Of a stretch of 64,000 bases of DNA, positions 16,640-24,948 are shown one piece after another; positions within the stretch are counted from its first letter, which is position 1, and every line of letters starts with the position of its first letter. The stretch spans positions 27,488 to 91,487 of the forward strand of contig NZ_JZRB01000008.1 of the NCBI RefSeq assembly GCF_000964085.1, given 5' to 3'. The stretch comes from Luteibacter yeojuensis (lineage in GTDB: Bacteria; Pseudomonadota; Gammaproteobacteria; Xanthomonadales; Rhodanobacteraceae). The notes beneath the pieces were generated by a model, which saw only the letters and a program-made list of their open reading frames with translations, was not told the origin of the DNA and made no database searches. A program made the position numbers and the translations under genes.

Positions 16640-16948
16640 TTATTTTACCGATGCGTCGAGCAAGCCATCAAGCTTTCGGCGCAAAGCGGCCAGGCCGTCG
16701 GTCAGGGCTTGTTCCTGCGAGTTGTGCTGGCCGCGCAGCGTGAGCAGCTCGTGGGCGATGCTGACGGCCGCCAGGACGGCGATGCGGTCGAAGCCCGGCA
16801 CCTTGGCGCTGGACTTCAGCTCACGCATCTTGTCATCGAGGAAGCGCGCCGCCGCCACCAGGCCTTCACGCTCATCCGGCGCGCAGGCGATGTGGAATTC
16901 ACGGTCGAGGAGCCGCAGGGAGACGGGTTCGTGGGTCTGGGCGTTCAT
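16640..16948 (-). CDS. zapA: Cell division protein ZapA
   Basis: A 102-residue protein binding FtsZ and stabilising the Z ring. The N-terminal head (EPVSLRLLDREFHIACAPDE) and the motif AARFLDDKMRELK, followed by AVLAAVSIAHELL and a C-terminal coiled coil, are characteristic. I start at ATG 16948; a TTG at 16960 overlapping the previous stop (TTGA) would add four residues and is possible. It follows the ZapB-like gene directly. Confidence 0.92.
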   Translation of the reverse strand: MNAQTHEPVSLRLLDREFHIACAPDEREGLVAAARFLDDKMRELKSSAKVPGFDRIAVLAAVSIAHELLTLRGQHNSQEQALTDGLAALRRKLDGLLDASVK

Positions 16949-16956
16949 GCTGGGGT

Positions 16957-17181
16957 TCAACCCGTGTTCTCGAGCGCCTTCAGGCGCTGGATCATGGCTT
17001 CGACGCGGCTGCGGGCCTGCTCGTTGCGGGCCATGAGGCTGGAGCGCTCGTTGGCGAGCTGCTCCTGGCTATGCCGCAGGCTGCGGTTTTCTTCCGTCAG
17101 GCGGCGGACGGTGTCGACGAGCCGGTCGAGCGTGGCGCTCAGGCTTTCCAATTCAGTCTTGAAGGCGTCCGGGTTCGTCAT
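16957..17181 (-). CDS. ZapB-like small coiled-coil protein (TIGR02449 type)
   Basis: A 74-residue, almost entirely coiled-coil protein (LSATLDRLVDTVRRLTEENR, then hydrophobic heptads to LKALENTG). Small proteins of this type precede zapA in Xanthomonadales and pseudomonads and are thought to act in division like ZapB. The ATG at 17181 lies only about 7 bases after a good -10 box, so the mRNA may be leaderless, and there is no room for a normal ribosome site. Confidence 0.85.
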   Translation of the reverse strand: MTNPDAFKTELESLSATLDRLVDTVRRLTEENRSLRHSQEQLANERSSLMARNEQARSRVEAMIQRLKALENTG

Positions 17182-17187
17182 GCGCGG

Positions 17188-17215
17188 ACTATAACAGGGG
17201 TTCGCGCCTTGTCAG
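17188..17215 (-). promoter_or_regulatory. Sigma70-like promoter for the ZapB-like/zapA genes
   Basis: On the minus strand CTGACA (17215-17210), 16 bases, TATAGT (17193-17188). Transcription would start at or next to the ATG at 17181. Its -35 hexamer is the same DNA as the -35 of the divergent promoter. Confidence 0.55.
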
Positions 17216-17236
17216 CAGGCCGTGAAGGCTTAGACT
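17209..17236 (+). promoter_or_regulatory. Sigma70-like promoter for UPF0149-pepP
   Basis: TTGTCA (17209-17214), 16 bases, TAGACT (17231-17236). The expected start near 17243 leaves a normal leader with GGAG before the ATG at 17267. The -35 overlaps the divergent promoter's -35. A GTGAAG/CTTCAC dyad (17222-17240) covers the -10. Confidence 0.55.
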
Positions 17237-17266
17237 TCACGGAATAGGACACCAGGAGCCAGCGCC

Positions 17267-17833
17267 ATGCCCAGCAACCAGACCGTCGACCCCGAAGACA
17301 TCGCCGAACTCATCGGGCGCTGCAACCTGTCCACGTCGGTCAGCGAATTCCATGGCTCGCTCGTGGGTTACATCAGCGCGGGCGGCGCGTTTCCGGCGGA
17401 TAACATCCTCGACGCACTGAAGTTCGAGCCCGACCCGGCGCCCACCGCCGATGAACAGGCCATGCTGGCGCGCCTGCGCCACCAGACCGAAGAATGGCTG
17501 GCCGATGCCGATCTCAGCTTCATGCCGTGGATCCCCGACGACGAGGCCCCGCTGCACGAGCGCGTCGAGGGCCTGGCCGACTGGACGCGCGGCTTCCTGG
17601 GTGGCTTCGGCCTGGGTGGTTCGCCCGAGGCGGCCAAGGGCCTCAGCGACGATGCCAAGGAGATCCTCCGCGACATGGCCACCCTCGCCGCCACCGAGGT
17701 CACGCTGGACGAGGACGTGGAAGGCGACGAAGCATCGCTCACCGAACTGGAAGAGTACGTGCGCGTGGGCGCGCTCACCCTGCATGCCGAGCTTGCGCCG
17801 CGCCAGGAACCGGCCAGCGATACCCTGCATTGA
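17267..17833 (+). CDS. UPF0149 (YgfB/YecA-like) protein
   Basis: A 188-residue acidic protein. Motifs typical of UPF0149 are ELIGRCNLSTSVSEFHGSLVGYISAGG near the start and LADWTRGFLGGFGLGG near 105-120. In Pseudomonas the homologue YgfB is a regulator of envelope and antibiotic stress genes; the role here is not known. It precedes pepP as in E. coli (ygfB-pepP-ubiH) and overlaps it by 4 bases. Confidence 0.9.
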   Translation: MPSNQTVDPEDIAELIGRCNLSTSVSEFHGSLVGYISAGGAFPADNILDALKFEPDPAPTADEQAMLARLRHQTEEWLADADLSFMPWIPDDEAPLHERVEGLADWTRGFLGGFGLGGSPEAAKGLSDDAKEILRDMATLAATEVTLDEDVEGDEASLTELEEYVRVGALTLHAELAPRQEPASDTLH

Positions 17834-19101
17834 TCGCGCCAGCGGAATACGCCCGGCGCCGCCGGGAGCTGATGCGCATGGCGGGCGAGGACGCGGTGCT
17901 GATCCTCGCCACCGCCCCCGAGCGCATGCGCAACGCGGACGCCCCGTGGCCGTACCGCCAGGATTCCGATTTCCACTACCTCACCGGTTTCGGCGAACCC
18001 GAGGCCGTGCTGGCCCTGCTGCCGGGTCGCGCCCATGGCGAGACCGTGCTGTTCTGCCGCGAGCGCGACGCCGAGCGTGAACGCTGGGATGGCGAGCGCA
18101 TGGGCACCGATCGCGCCGCCCGCGAGCTGAAGCTCGACGACGCGTTCCCCATCGACGATATCGACGACATCCTGCCCGGGATGATCGAGGGCCGGGCGCG
18201 GGTGTACTGCCATTTTGGCCAGGAGCCGGATTTCGACGCCCGCCTGCTGGCGTGGATGCGCCGGCTGCGCACCGCCCGCGGTGGCGGCGTGGTGCCGAAG
18301 GACCTGGTGGCCCTGGGCCACCTGCTCCACGACCTGCGCCTGTTCAAGTCGCGCGACGAGCTGGCGCTGATGCGCCGTTCCGCCGAGGTGGCCGGCGCCG
18401 CCCACCTCGCGGCCATGGCCATGGCCGCCCCCGGCGTGGCCGAATACGAGATCGAGGGCGAGATCCTCCGCACCATCCGCGGCCGCGGCGCGGTGCCGGC
18501 GTTCCCGCCCACCATCGCCGGCGGCGCCAACGCCTGCGTCATGCACTACCAGGCCAACCGCGCCACGCTGAAGGCCGGCGACCTGCTGCTGGTCGATGCC
18601 GGCGCCGAGGTCGATTGCTACGCCTCCGACATCACCCGCACCTACCCGGTCGATGGCCGTTTCACGGCAGAGCAGCGCGCGTTGTACGACATCGTCCACG
18701 AAGCGCAACTGGCGGCCATCGACGCCGTGCGCCCCGGCCGCGCCTTCGCCGATTCGCACCACGCCGCCGTCCGCGTCATCGCCAGCGGCCTCTGCGCGCT
18801 GGGCCTGGTGAAGGGCAGCGTGGATCGCGCCATCGCCGAGGGCGCCTACAAGCCGTATTTCCCCAGCAAGACCGGCCACTGGCTGGGCCTGGATGTGCAC
18901 GACGTGGGCGATTACCGCATCGACGGCGAACCCCGCGTGCTGGAGGAAGGCATGGTGCTGACGGTGGAGCCGGGCATCTACGTGCCGCCCAACGACAAGG
19001 GCGTGGCCGAGAAATGGCGCGGCATCGGCATCCGCATCGAAGACGACGTGATCGTGACGAAGGGCGCGCCTGAAGTCATGACGGCGATGGTGCCGAAATA
19101 A
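17830..19101 (+). CDS. pepP: Xaa-Pro aminopeptidase
   Basis: A 423-residue metallopeptidase (M24B) removing N-terminal residues followed by proline. An N-terminal AMP_N domain (about 1-135, with DSDFHYLTGFGEPEAVL) is followed by the pita-bread domain with the metal ligands: two Asp in LVDAGAEVDCYASDITRTY, His in GHWLGLDVHD, Glu in TVEPGIY, Glu in IRIEDDV. The start is TTG at 17830 within TTGA, overlapping the UPF0149 stop; longer frame upstream is only a shadow of that gene. Confidence 0.93.
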   Translation: MIAPAEYARRRRELMRMAGEDAVLILATAPERMRNADAPWPYRQDSDFHYLTGFGEPEAVLALLPGRAHGETVLFCRERDAERERWDGERMGTDRAARELKLDDAFPIDDIDDILPGMIEGRARVYCHFGQEPDFDARLLAWMRRLRTARGGGVVPKDLVALGHLLHDLRLFKSRDELALMRRSAEVAGAAHLAAMAMAAPGVAEYEIEGEILRTIRGRGAVPAFPPTIAGGANACVMHYQANRATLKAGDLLLVDAGAEVDCYASDITRTYPVDGRFTAEQRALYDIVHEAQLAAIDAVRPGRAFADSHHAAVRVIASGLCALGLVKGSVDRAIAEGAYKPYFPSKTGHWLGLDVHDVGDYRIDGEPRVLEEGMVLTVEPGIYVPPNDKGVAEKWRGIGIRIEDDVIVTKGAPEVMTAMVPK

Positions 19102-19112
19102 CCACAGAAGGA

Positions 19113-19241
19113 CTAGAGATCGGCGTGTACGTCCTTCTTCTGATGCGCCTCGTCATCCGCATGCACCTCAAACCACATCGCGTTGAGGATGGCGAACGCA
19201 CAGGCGAGCCCAAGGCCGAGGATCCAGGCGAAATACCACAT
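19113..19241 (-). CDS. cydX: Cytochrome bd oxidase small subunit CydX
   Basis: A 42-residue protein with one membrane helix, starting MWYFAWILGLGLACAFAILN, with the conserved W6 and the G-x-G-L-A-C-A-F pattern of CydX. AAGGAG lies 8 bases before the ATG. It begins 14 bases after cydB. CydX stabilises the bd-I oxidase. The polar tail of about 18 residues is rich in D, H and K. Confidence 0.9.
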   Translation of the reverse strand: MWYFAWILGLGLACAFAILNAMWFEVHADDEAHQKKDVHADL

Positions 19242-19255
19242 GGCGTGCAGCTCCT

Positions 19256-20386
19256 TCAGTACATATGGTGCGACTTGCGCACCTGTTCGAGGCTGACGCG
19301 GCCGCGCATGATGCGGAATACCCACGTCGTGTAGAGCAGGATGATGGGCAGGAACACCACCACCAGGCACATCATCAGGAACAGCGTGCCCTGGCTGCTC
19401 GACGCATCCCACACCGTGAGGCTCGAGCGCGGGTCGACCGACGATGGCATGAGGAACGGGAACAGCGCGAAGCCCGCCGCGGCGATGGTGCCCGCCACCG
19501 ACAGGCAGCTGCTGAAGAACCCGAGGAAACCCTGGCGCGCCACGAACAGTTGCACGCCCAGCGCGCCGGCGAACGCCACCACCGGCGCCGCCCAGAAGTA
19601 CGGCCGTTCCATGTACCCCGCGAACCACGACGCACCGACGGCCACCTGCTTCGCCAGCGGGTTGGAGATGCCGTCGGTGACCACGGGCCCGGCCACCGCG
19701 TAGCCCGGCATGCCGTAGGCGAGCCAGATGCCCGCGCCGACGAACAGCACCAGGTACACCAGCGAAAAAACGCGCGCGAGGTTCGCCGCCCGCGCCGCGA
19801 TGCGCTCATCCGCTTTCAGCGACACCCACGCCGCGCCGTGTGCCAGCAGCATGCTGAGGCTCACCAGGCCGCAGAGCAGGGCGAACGGGTGGAACAGGTC
19901 GAAGAAGCCACCGTCCCACGCCATGCGCAGGTCGGCGTCGTAATGGAACGGCAGGCCAAGGAACAGGTTGCCGAACGCCACGCCACACACCGTCATGACG
20001 ATGACGCCCGAGGCCACCAGCGCGTAATCCCATGCCCGCGTCCATCGCGTGTCTTCCACCTTCTCGCGGAAGTTGAAGCCCACGGGGCGGATGATGAAGG
20101 CGAGCAGCAGCACGAACATGGCCACGTACAGGCCGGAGAACGAGGCGGCGTACAGCAGCGGCCACGCCGCGAACACCGCGCCGCCGCCGAGGATGAACCA
20201 CACCTGGTTCCCCTCCCACGTGGGCTCGATGGTCTGCAACAGCACGTGGCGCTCGTGCTCGTCGCGGCCCAGCACGCGCAGCAGGGCGGCCACGCCGAAA
20301 TCAAAGCCATCCATGATGGCGAAGGCGGCGAGCAGCACCCCGATCAGGGCCCACCAGATGACGCGGAGCGTGTCGTAGTCGAACAT
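19256..20386 (-). CDS. cydB: Cytochrome bd ubiquinol oxidase subunit II
   Basis: A 376-residue polytopic protein starting MFDYDTLRVIWWALIGVLLA, with FAIMDGFDFG and WEGNQVWFILGGGAVFAAWP, both hallmark CydB sequences. With CydA it forms the high-affinity quinol oxidase reducing O2 to water without proton pumping. The ATG at 20386 follows GAGGAGA; longer frame upstream lies inside cydA. Normal length. Confidence 0.96.
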   Translation of the reverse strand: MFDYDTLRVIWWALIGVLLAAFAIMDGFDFGVAALLRVLGRDEHERHVLLQTIEPTWEGNQVWFILGGGAVFAAWPLLYAASFSGLYVAMFVLLLAFIIRPVGFNFREKVEDTRWTRAWDYALVASGVIVMTVCGVAFGNLFLGLPFHYDADLRMAWDGGFFDLFHPFALLCGLVSLSMLLAHGAAWVSLKADERIAARAANLARVFSLVYLVLFVGAGIWLAYGMPGYAVAGPVVTDGISNPLAKQVAVGASWFAGYMERPYFWAAPVVAFAGALGVQLFVARQGFLGFFSSCLSVAGTIAAAGFALFPFLMPSSVDPRSSLTVWDASSSQGTLFLMMCLVVVFLPIILLYTTWVFRIMRGRVSLEQVRKSHHMY

Positions 20387-20396
20387 GGCGGTCTCC

Positions 20397-21968
20397 TCAG
20401 GCGGCCTGCGCGGTGGCGGGCAACGGTTCCGGCGCGGGTGGCCACATGCCCAGCCCATCCGGCCCCTTTCTAGCGAACTTCACCATCAGGTAGCCATCGA
20501 CCGCGGCCAGCGCCGTGTAGAACAGCACGAAGCCGCCGATCGAGAGCCACACCTGGCCCGGGGCCAGCGACGAGGCGCCCAGCGCGGTGGGCAGCACGCC
20601 CTCGATCGCCCACGGCTGGCGGCCGTACTCGGCGACGATCCAGCCCAGCTCCGCGGCCACCCATGGCAGCGGCAGGCTCCACAGCGCCAGGCGGAGGAAG
20701 GTGCGGCCTTCGAGCCGGCGCTTGCTCGCGCGCCAGAACGCATAGGCGAACAGCCCGATGAACCACAGCCCGCACGCCACCATGAGGCGGAACGACCAGA
20801 ACAGCACGGGCACGTTGGGGATGGTGCTCTCCGCCGCGCGCTCGATATCGGCGGGCGTGGCCTTGCGGGGGTCGTCCATGAAACGCTTCAGCAGCAAGGC
20901 GTAGCCCATGTCCTTGTCATGCGCGGCCAGCAGCATCCGCGCCTGCGCATCGTTCTTGTCCTCGCGCAGCACCAGCATCGCGTCGTAGGCCTTGATGCCG
21001 TTGCCGATGCGCACCGTGGCGTCCTTCACCAACGCATCGATGCCGAGGATGGGTTCGTCGATGGAACGCGTGCCGATGAGGCCCATCAGCCAGGGCACGC
21101 GGATGGCCGCATGGGTCTCGCGCTTCGCCACGTCGGGGAAGCCGACGAGGGTGAACGATGCCGGCGCGGGCTCGGTTTCCCACATGGCCTCGATGGCGGC
21201 CATCTTCATCTTCTGGTTCTCCGAGACCGTGTAGCCCGACTCATCGCCCAGCACCACCACCGAGAGGGACGCGGCCAGGCCGAAGCTGGCCGCCACCGTC
21301 ATCGAGCGTTTCGCGAAATCGATGTTGCGCCCGCGCAGCAGGTACCACGCGCTGATCGACATCACGAACATCGCGCCCATGGTGTATCCGGCGCTCACCG
21401 TGTGCACGAACTTCGCCTGCGCCACTGGGTTGAAGATGACATCGCTGAACTTCGTCACCTCCATGCGCATCGTCTCGGCATTGAACGCGGCGCCCACGGG
21501 GTTCTGCATCCAGCCATTGGCGATGAGGATCCACAACGCGGAGAGCGACGTGCCCAGTGCCATGAACCAGGTGGCGATGAGGTGCTTCAGCGGCGTGGTG
21601 CGTTCCCAGCCGAAGAAGAACACGCCGACCAGCGTGGATTCGAGGAAGAAGGCCATCATGCCCTCGATGGCAAGCGGCGCGCCGAAGATATCGCCCACGT
21701 AGTGCGAGTAATAGGCCCAGTTGGTGCCGAACTGGAATTCCATCGTGACGCCCGTGGCCACGCCCATCGCGGAGTTGATGCCGAACAGCACGCCCCAGAA
21801 CTGGGTCATGCGTTTCCACACCTCGCGGCGGGTCATCACGTAGACGCTCTCCATGATGGCGAGCATGAACGCCATGCCGAGCGTCAACGGCACGAACAGG
21901 AAGTGGTAGAGCGCCGTCAGTGCGAACTGCAGGCGTGAGAGGCCGACGACTTCGGGGTCGACGATCAT
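20397..21968 (-). CDS. cydA: Cytochrome bd ubiquinol oxidase subunit I
   Basis: A 523-residue protein matching the long-Q-loop (E. coli bd-I) class by length. H22 in ALYHFLFVPLTLG corresponds to the heme b595 ligand, GDESGYTVSENQKMKMAAIEA holds the Q-loop Lys and Glu, and GRQPWAIEGVLPT is the conserved C-terminal signature. It overlaps cydP by 4 bases (ATGA) and precedes cydB by 10 bases. Confidence 0.97.
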   Translation of the reverse strand: MIVDPEVVGLSRLQFALTALYHFLFVPLTLGMAFMLAIMESVYVMTRREVWKRMTQFWGVLFGINSAMGVATGVTMEFQFGTNWAYYSHYVGDIFGAPLAIEGMMAFFLESTLVGVFFFGWERTTPLKHLIATWFMALGTSLSALWILIANGWMQNPVGAAFNAETMRMEVTKFSDVIFNPVAQAKFVHTVSAGYTMGAMFVMSISAWYLLRGRNIDFAKRSMTVAASFGLAASLSVVVLGDESGYTVSENQKMKMAAIEAMWETEPAPASFTLVGFPDVAKRETHAAIRVPWLMGLIGTRSIDEPILGIDALVKDATVRIGNGIKAYDAMLVLREDKNDAQARMLLAAHDKDMGYALLLKRFMDDPRKATPADIERAAESTIPNVPVLFWSFRLMVACGLWFIGLFAYAFWRASKRRLEGRTFLRLALWSLPLPWVAAELGWIVAEYGRQPWAIEGVLPTALGASSLAPGQVWLSIGGFVLFYTALAAVDGYLMVKFARKGPDGLGMWPPAPEPLPATAQAA

Positions 21969-22183
21969 GGCTTGGTTTCCTGGGGGGAGGCGGAAGCAGG
22001 GGCAAGGGCTTTGCCGACGCCGGCGGGCGAGACATCCGCGCGGGGCAGGGGCCGGATGGCCACGTACCAGATGAGCATCAACAGGGCGAGCTTGGCGACG
22101 ACGATGACCGACAGCTCGAGCGCGAGCCGCGGCAGCGGTTTATCGCGCCAGCGCGGGCGCCTGGGGGGAACGTCGACATCCAT
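21965..22183 (-). CDS. cydP: Putative cytochrome bd small subunit CydP
   Basis: A 72-residue protein with a basic N terminus (VPPRRPRWRDKPLPRLALEL), one membrane helix (about 25-45, SVIVVAKLALLMLIWYVAIRP) and a polar tail. The K/R-rich start followed by this helix is typical of the small CydP protein preceding cydA in proteobacteria. GGAG precedes the ATG, and the stop overlaps cydA's ATG. Its role in the oxidase is not well described. Gene order is cydP-cydA-cydB-cydX. Confidence 0.82.
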   Translation of the reverse strand: MDVDVPPRRPRWRDKPLPRLALELSVIVVAKLALLMLIWYVAIRPLPRADVSPAGVGKALAPASASPQETKP

Positions 22184-22517
22184 CGGTGCGACTCCAGCGA
22201 AAGCCTTGGACCATTCGCCGGCAGCATATGCCCGGCCACCCAGGCGCGGAGCATGGCCTTTTGTCGCATCGGCCTGACCGCGCACGCCGCCCACATCCCC
22301 TGGTGCGAGCATACGCCGGGTTGGCGCGGGTTGAAGCGGGGGTGGGGTGGCATGCCATGCGGCCATCTGCCACGCCAGGACAAAAAATCGTGGGCCCAAA
22401 AAACTGTAGGAGCCCACTTGTGGGCGACAGCTCCTCGCGAGAAGCCTGCACACTTGCGGCGGTTTCGCGAAACATGTCGCCCACAAAGTGGGCTCCTACA
22501 TCAGGTGGCCAGTAGTT
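22184..22517. other. 334-base gene-free stretch between cydP and pepQ
   Basis: 22184-22405 presumably carries the cyd promoter; I could not pick a convincing -35/-10, FNR or ArcA site and see no conserved small gene. 22406-22499 is a family B REP-like hairpin. Confidence 0.6.
22406..22499. repeat. REP-like inverted pair (family B)
   Basis: Arms 22406-22428 (GTAGGAGCCCACTTGTGGGC plus GAC) and 22476-22499, separated by about 47 bases. Each arm has an inner CCCAC/GTGGG dyad. It ends 18 bases after the pepQ stop. Confidence 0.85.
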
Positions 22518-23843
<1,326 letters not shown>

Positions 23844-23934
23844 GGGGTTCTCCGGGGACGAGAGGTGGGGCAAACCCCAATGGTGCGCCTCCGCAGGCGC
23901 TTATCCAACCCTTGCGCCCACGGGAGGCGGGCGC

Positions 23935-24543
23935 TCAGGCGGAGGAATACACGACGGTGTAATCGCCAGCGATATCGCCGAGCCGAAGGCGCAGCGCCGT
24001 GGCCGCGTGGTCGCGGCCGGCCGTGAAGGCATGCAGGTGCGCGCCGTGCAAGCTGATGGCGAAATGCCCCACCGCGAAATCGTGCGCCGGCGACCGCCAC
24101 GACGTCAGCGGCGTCCACGTCGAGCATGCAGGACACGCCACGAACGCCGAATCCGGCGAATCACACCACACCGCCAGCGCATCCTCCAGCGCATCGCTGC
24201 CCTCGTCGCCGGGCGACAACAGCTCGCGGCACTGCGGGCAGCGGATGGTGAACCCCCCGTCGTAGCGGCAGAAGATGCCGTTCTCCGGGCCGCCGTCCAC
24301 CATCTCCGCGCCCTGGCCATCCGGCCGCCAGCGGTGGCCGCTGGCGTGCAGGCCGATGGCCGTGATGCCCGTGTCGGTAGCCAGCCGCACGTCGAGGACG
24401 GCGAACGTGGGCTCGCTGCCCTCGCCGGGGGTGGCCGAGATGGTGCCGTCGCCCACCAGCTGGAGGTAAAGCGCGGTGGCGGCCGCGGCGGCGTCGTCGC
24501 GTTCGAGGTCGGTATCGACGAGGAGGGTGGTGGCGTGGCTCAT
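23935..24543 (-). CDS. Uncharacterised protein with two CPxC-type metal sites
   Basis: A 202-residue cytoplasmic protein I do not recognise. Four cysteines occur as CPQC (about 107-110) and CPAC (about 142-145), suggesting one zinc-ribbon-like site within an alpha/beta fold. It also has a GHRWRPDGQGAEMV segment. No signal peptide or membrane segment. It lies between pepQ and the PilZ gene on the same strand, 57 bases from the PilZ stop. The start at 24543 was chosen over a longer frame opening at 24597 because the extra residues look non-coding. Confidence 0.7.
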   Translation of the reverse strand: MSHATTLLVDTDLERDDAAAAATALYLQLVGDGTISATPGEGSEPTFAVLDVRLATDTGITAIGLHASGHRWRPDGQGAEMVDGGPENGIFCRYDGGFTIRCPQCRELLSPGDEGSDALEDALAVWCDSPDSAFVACPACSTWTPLTSWRSPAHDFAVGHFAISLHGAHLHAFTAGRDHAATALRLRLGDIAGDYTVVYSSA

Positions 24544-24600
24544 CGGCGCGATGGTCGCCCTTCGTGGCCGCCGGGGTAAAGCCGCCCCGATGGCCACCGT

Positions 24601-24948
24601 TCAGTCAGCCGGCGGCCCGATCCATTCATCGATGGCGCGCACGTCGTCCTCGCTACCCGAGATGATGCGGTAGCCGGACCAGAACTGGCCCGCGGAGGCG
24701 GCGGGCTCGTGCCACTGCTCCTGGATGCCGATGACCACCGCGTGCTCGCGGTGCTGCGCGTCGGGCAACTGGAACGTCACCTGGTGCACGGCGCCGCTGC
24801 GCGGCTCGCGGGTGCCCAGCAGCATCATGCCGGTGGCGGAAAGGTTGCCCAGCTGGCCCAGGACGGCGTCGGTCATGACATCGACGACGGGCATGGGCGA
24901 GCTGGCGCGCTTGCGCGGGGCGCGGCGCTGTTCGAATTCGGATTTCAT
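24601..24948 (-). CDS. PilZ domain protein
   Basis: A 115-residue single-domain protein. The c-di-GMP site is visible as RRAPRKR near the start (RxxxR type) and NLSATG (D/N-x-S-x-x-G) at about 35-40. It should bind cyclic di-GMP and pass the signal to a partner. The 4-base overlap (ATGA) with the DUF1631 gene makes that protein the obvious candidate partner. Confidence 0.88.
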   Translation of the reverse strand: MKSEFEQRRAPRKRASSPMPVVDVMTDAVLGQLGNLSATGMMLLGTREPRSGAVHQVTFQLPDAQHREHAVVIGIQEQWHEPAASAGQFWSGYRIISGSEDDVRAIDEWIGPPAD

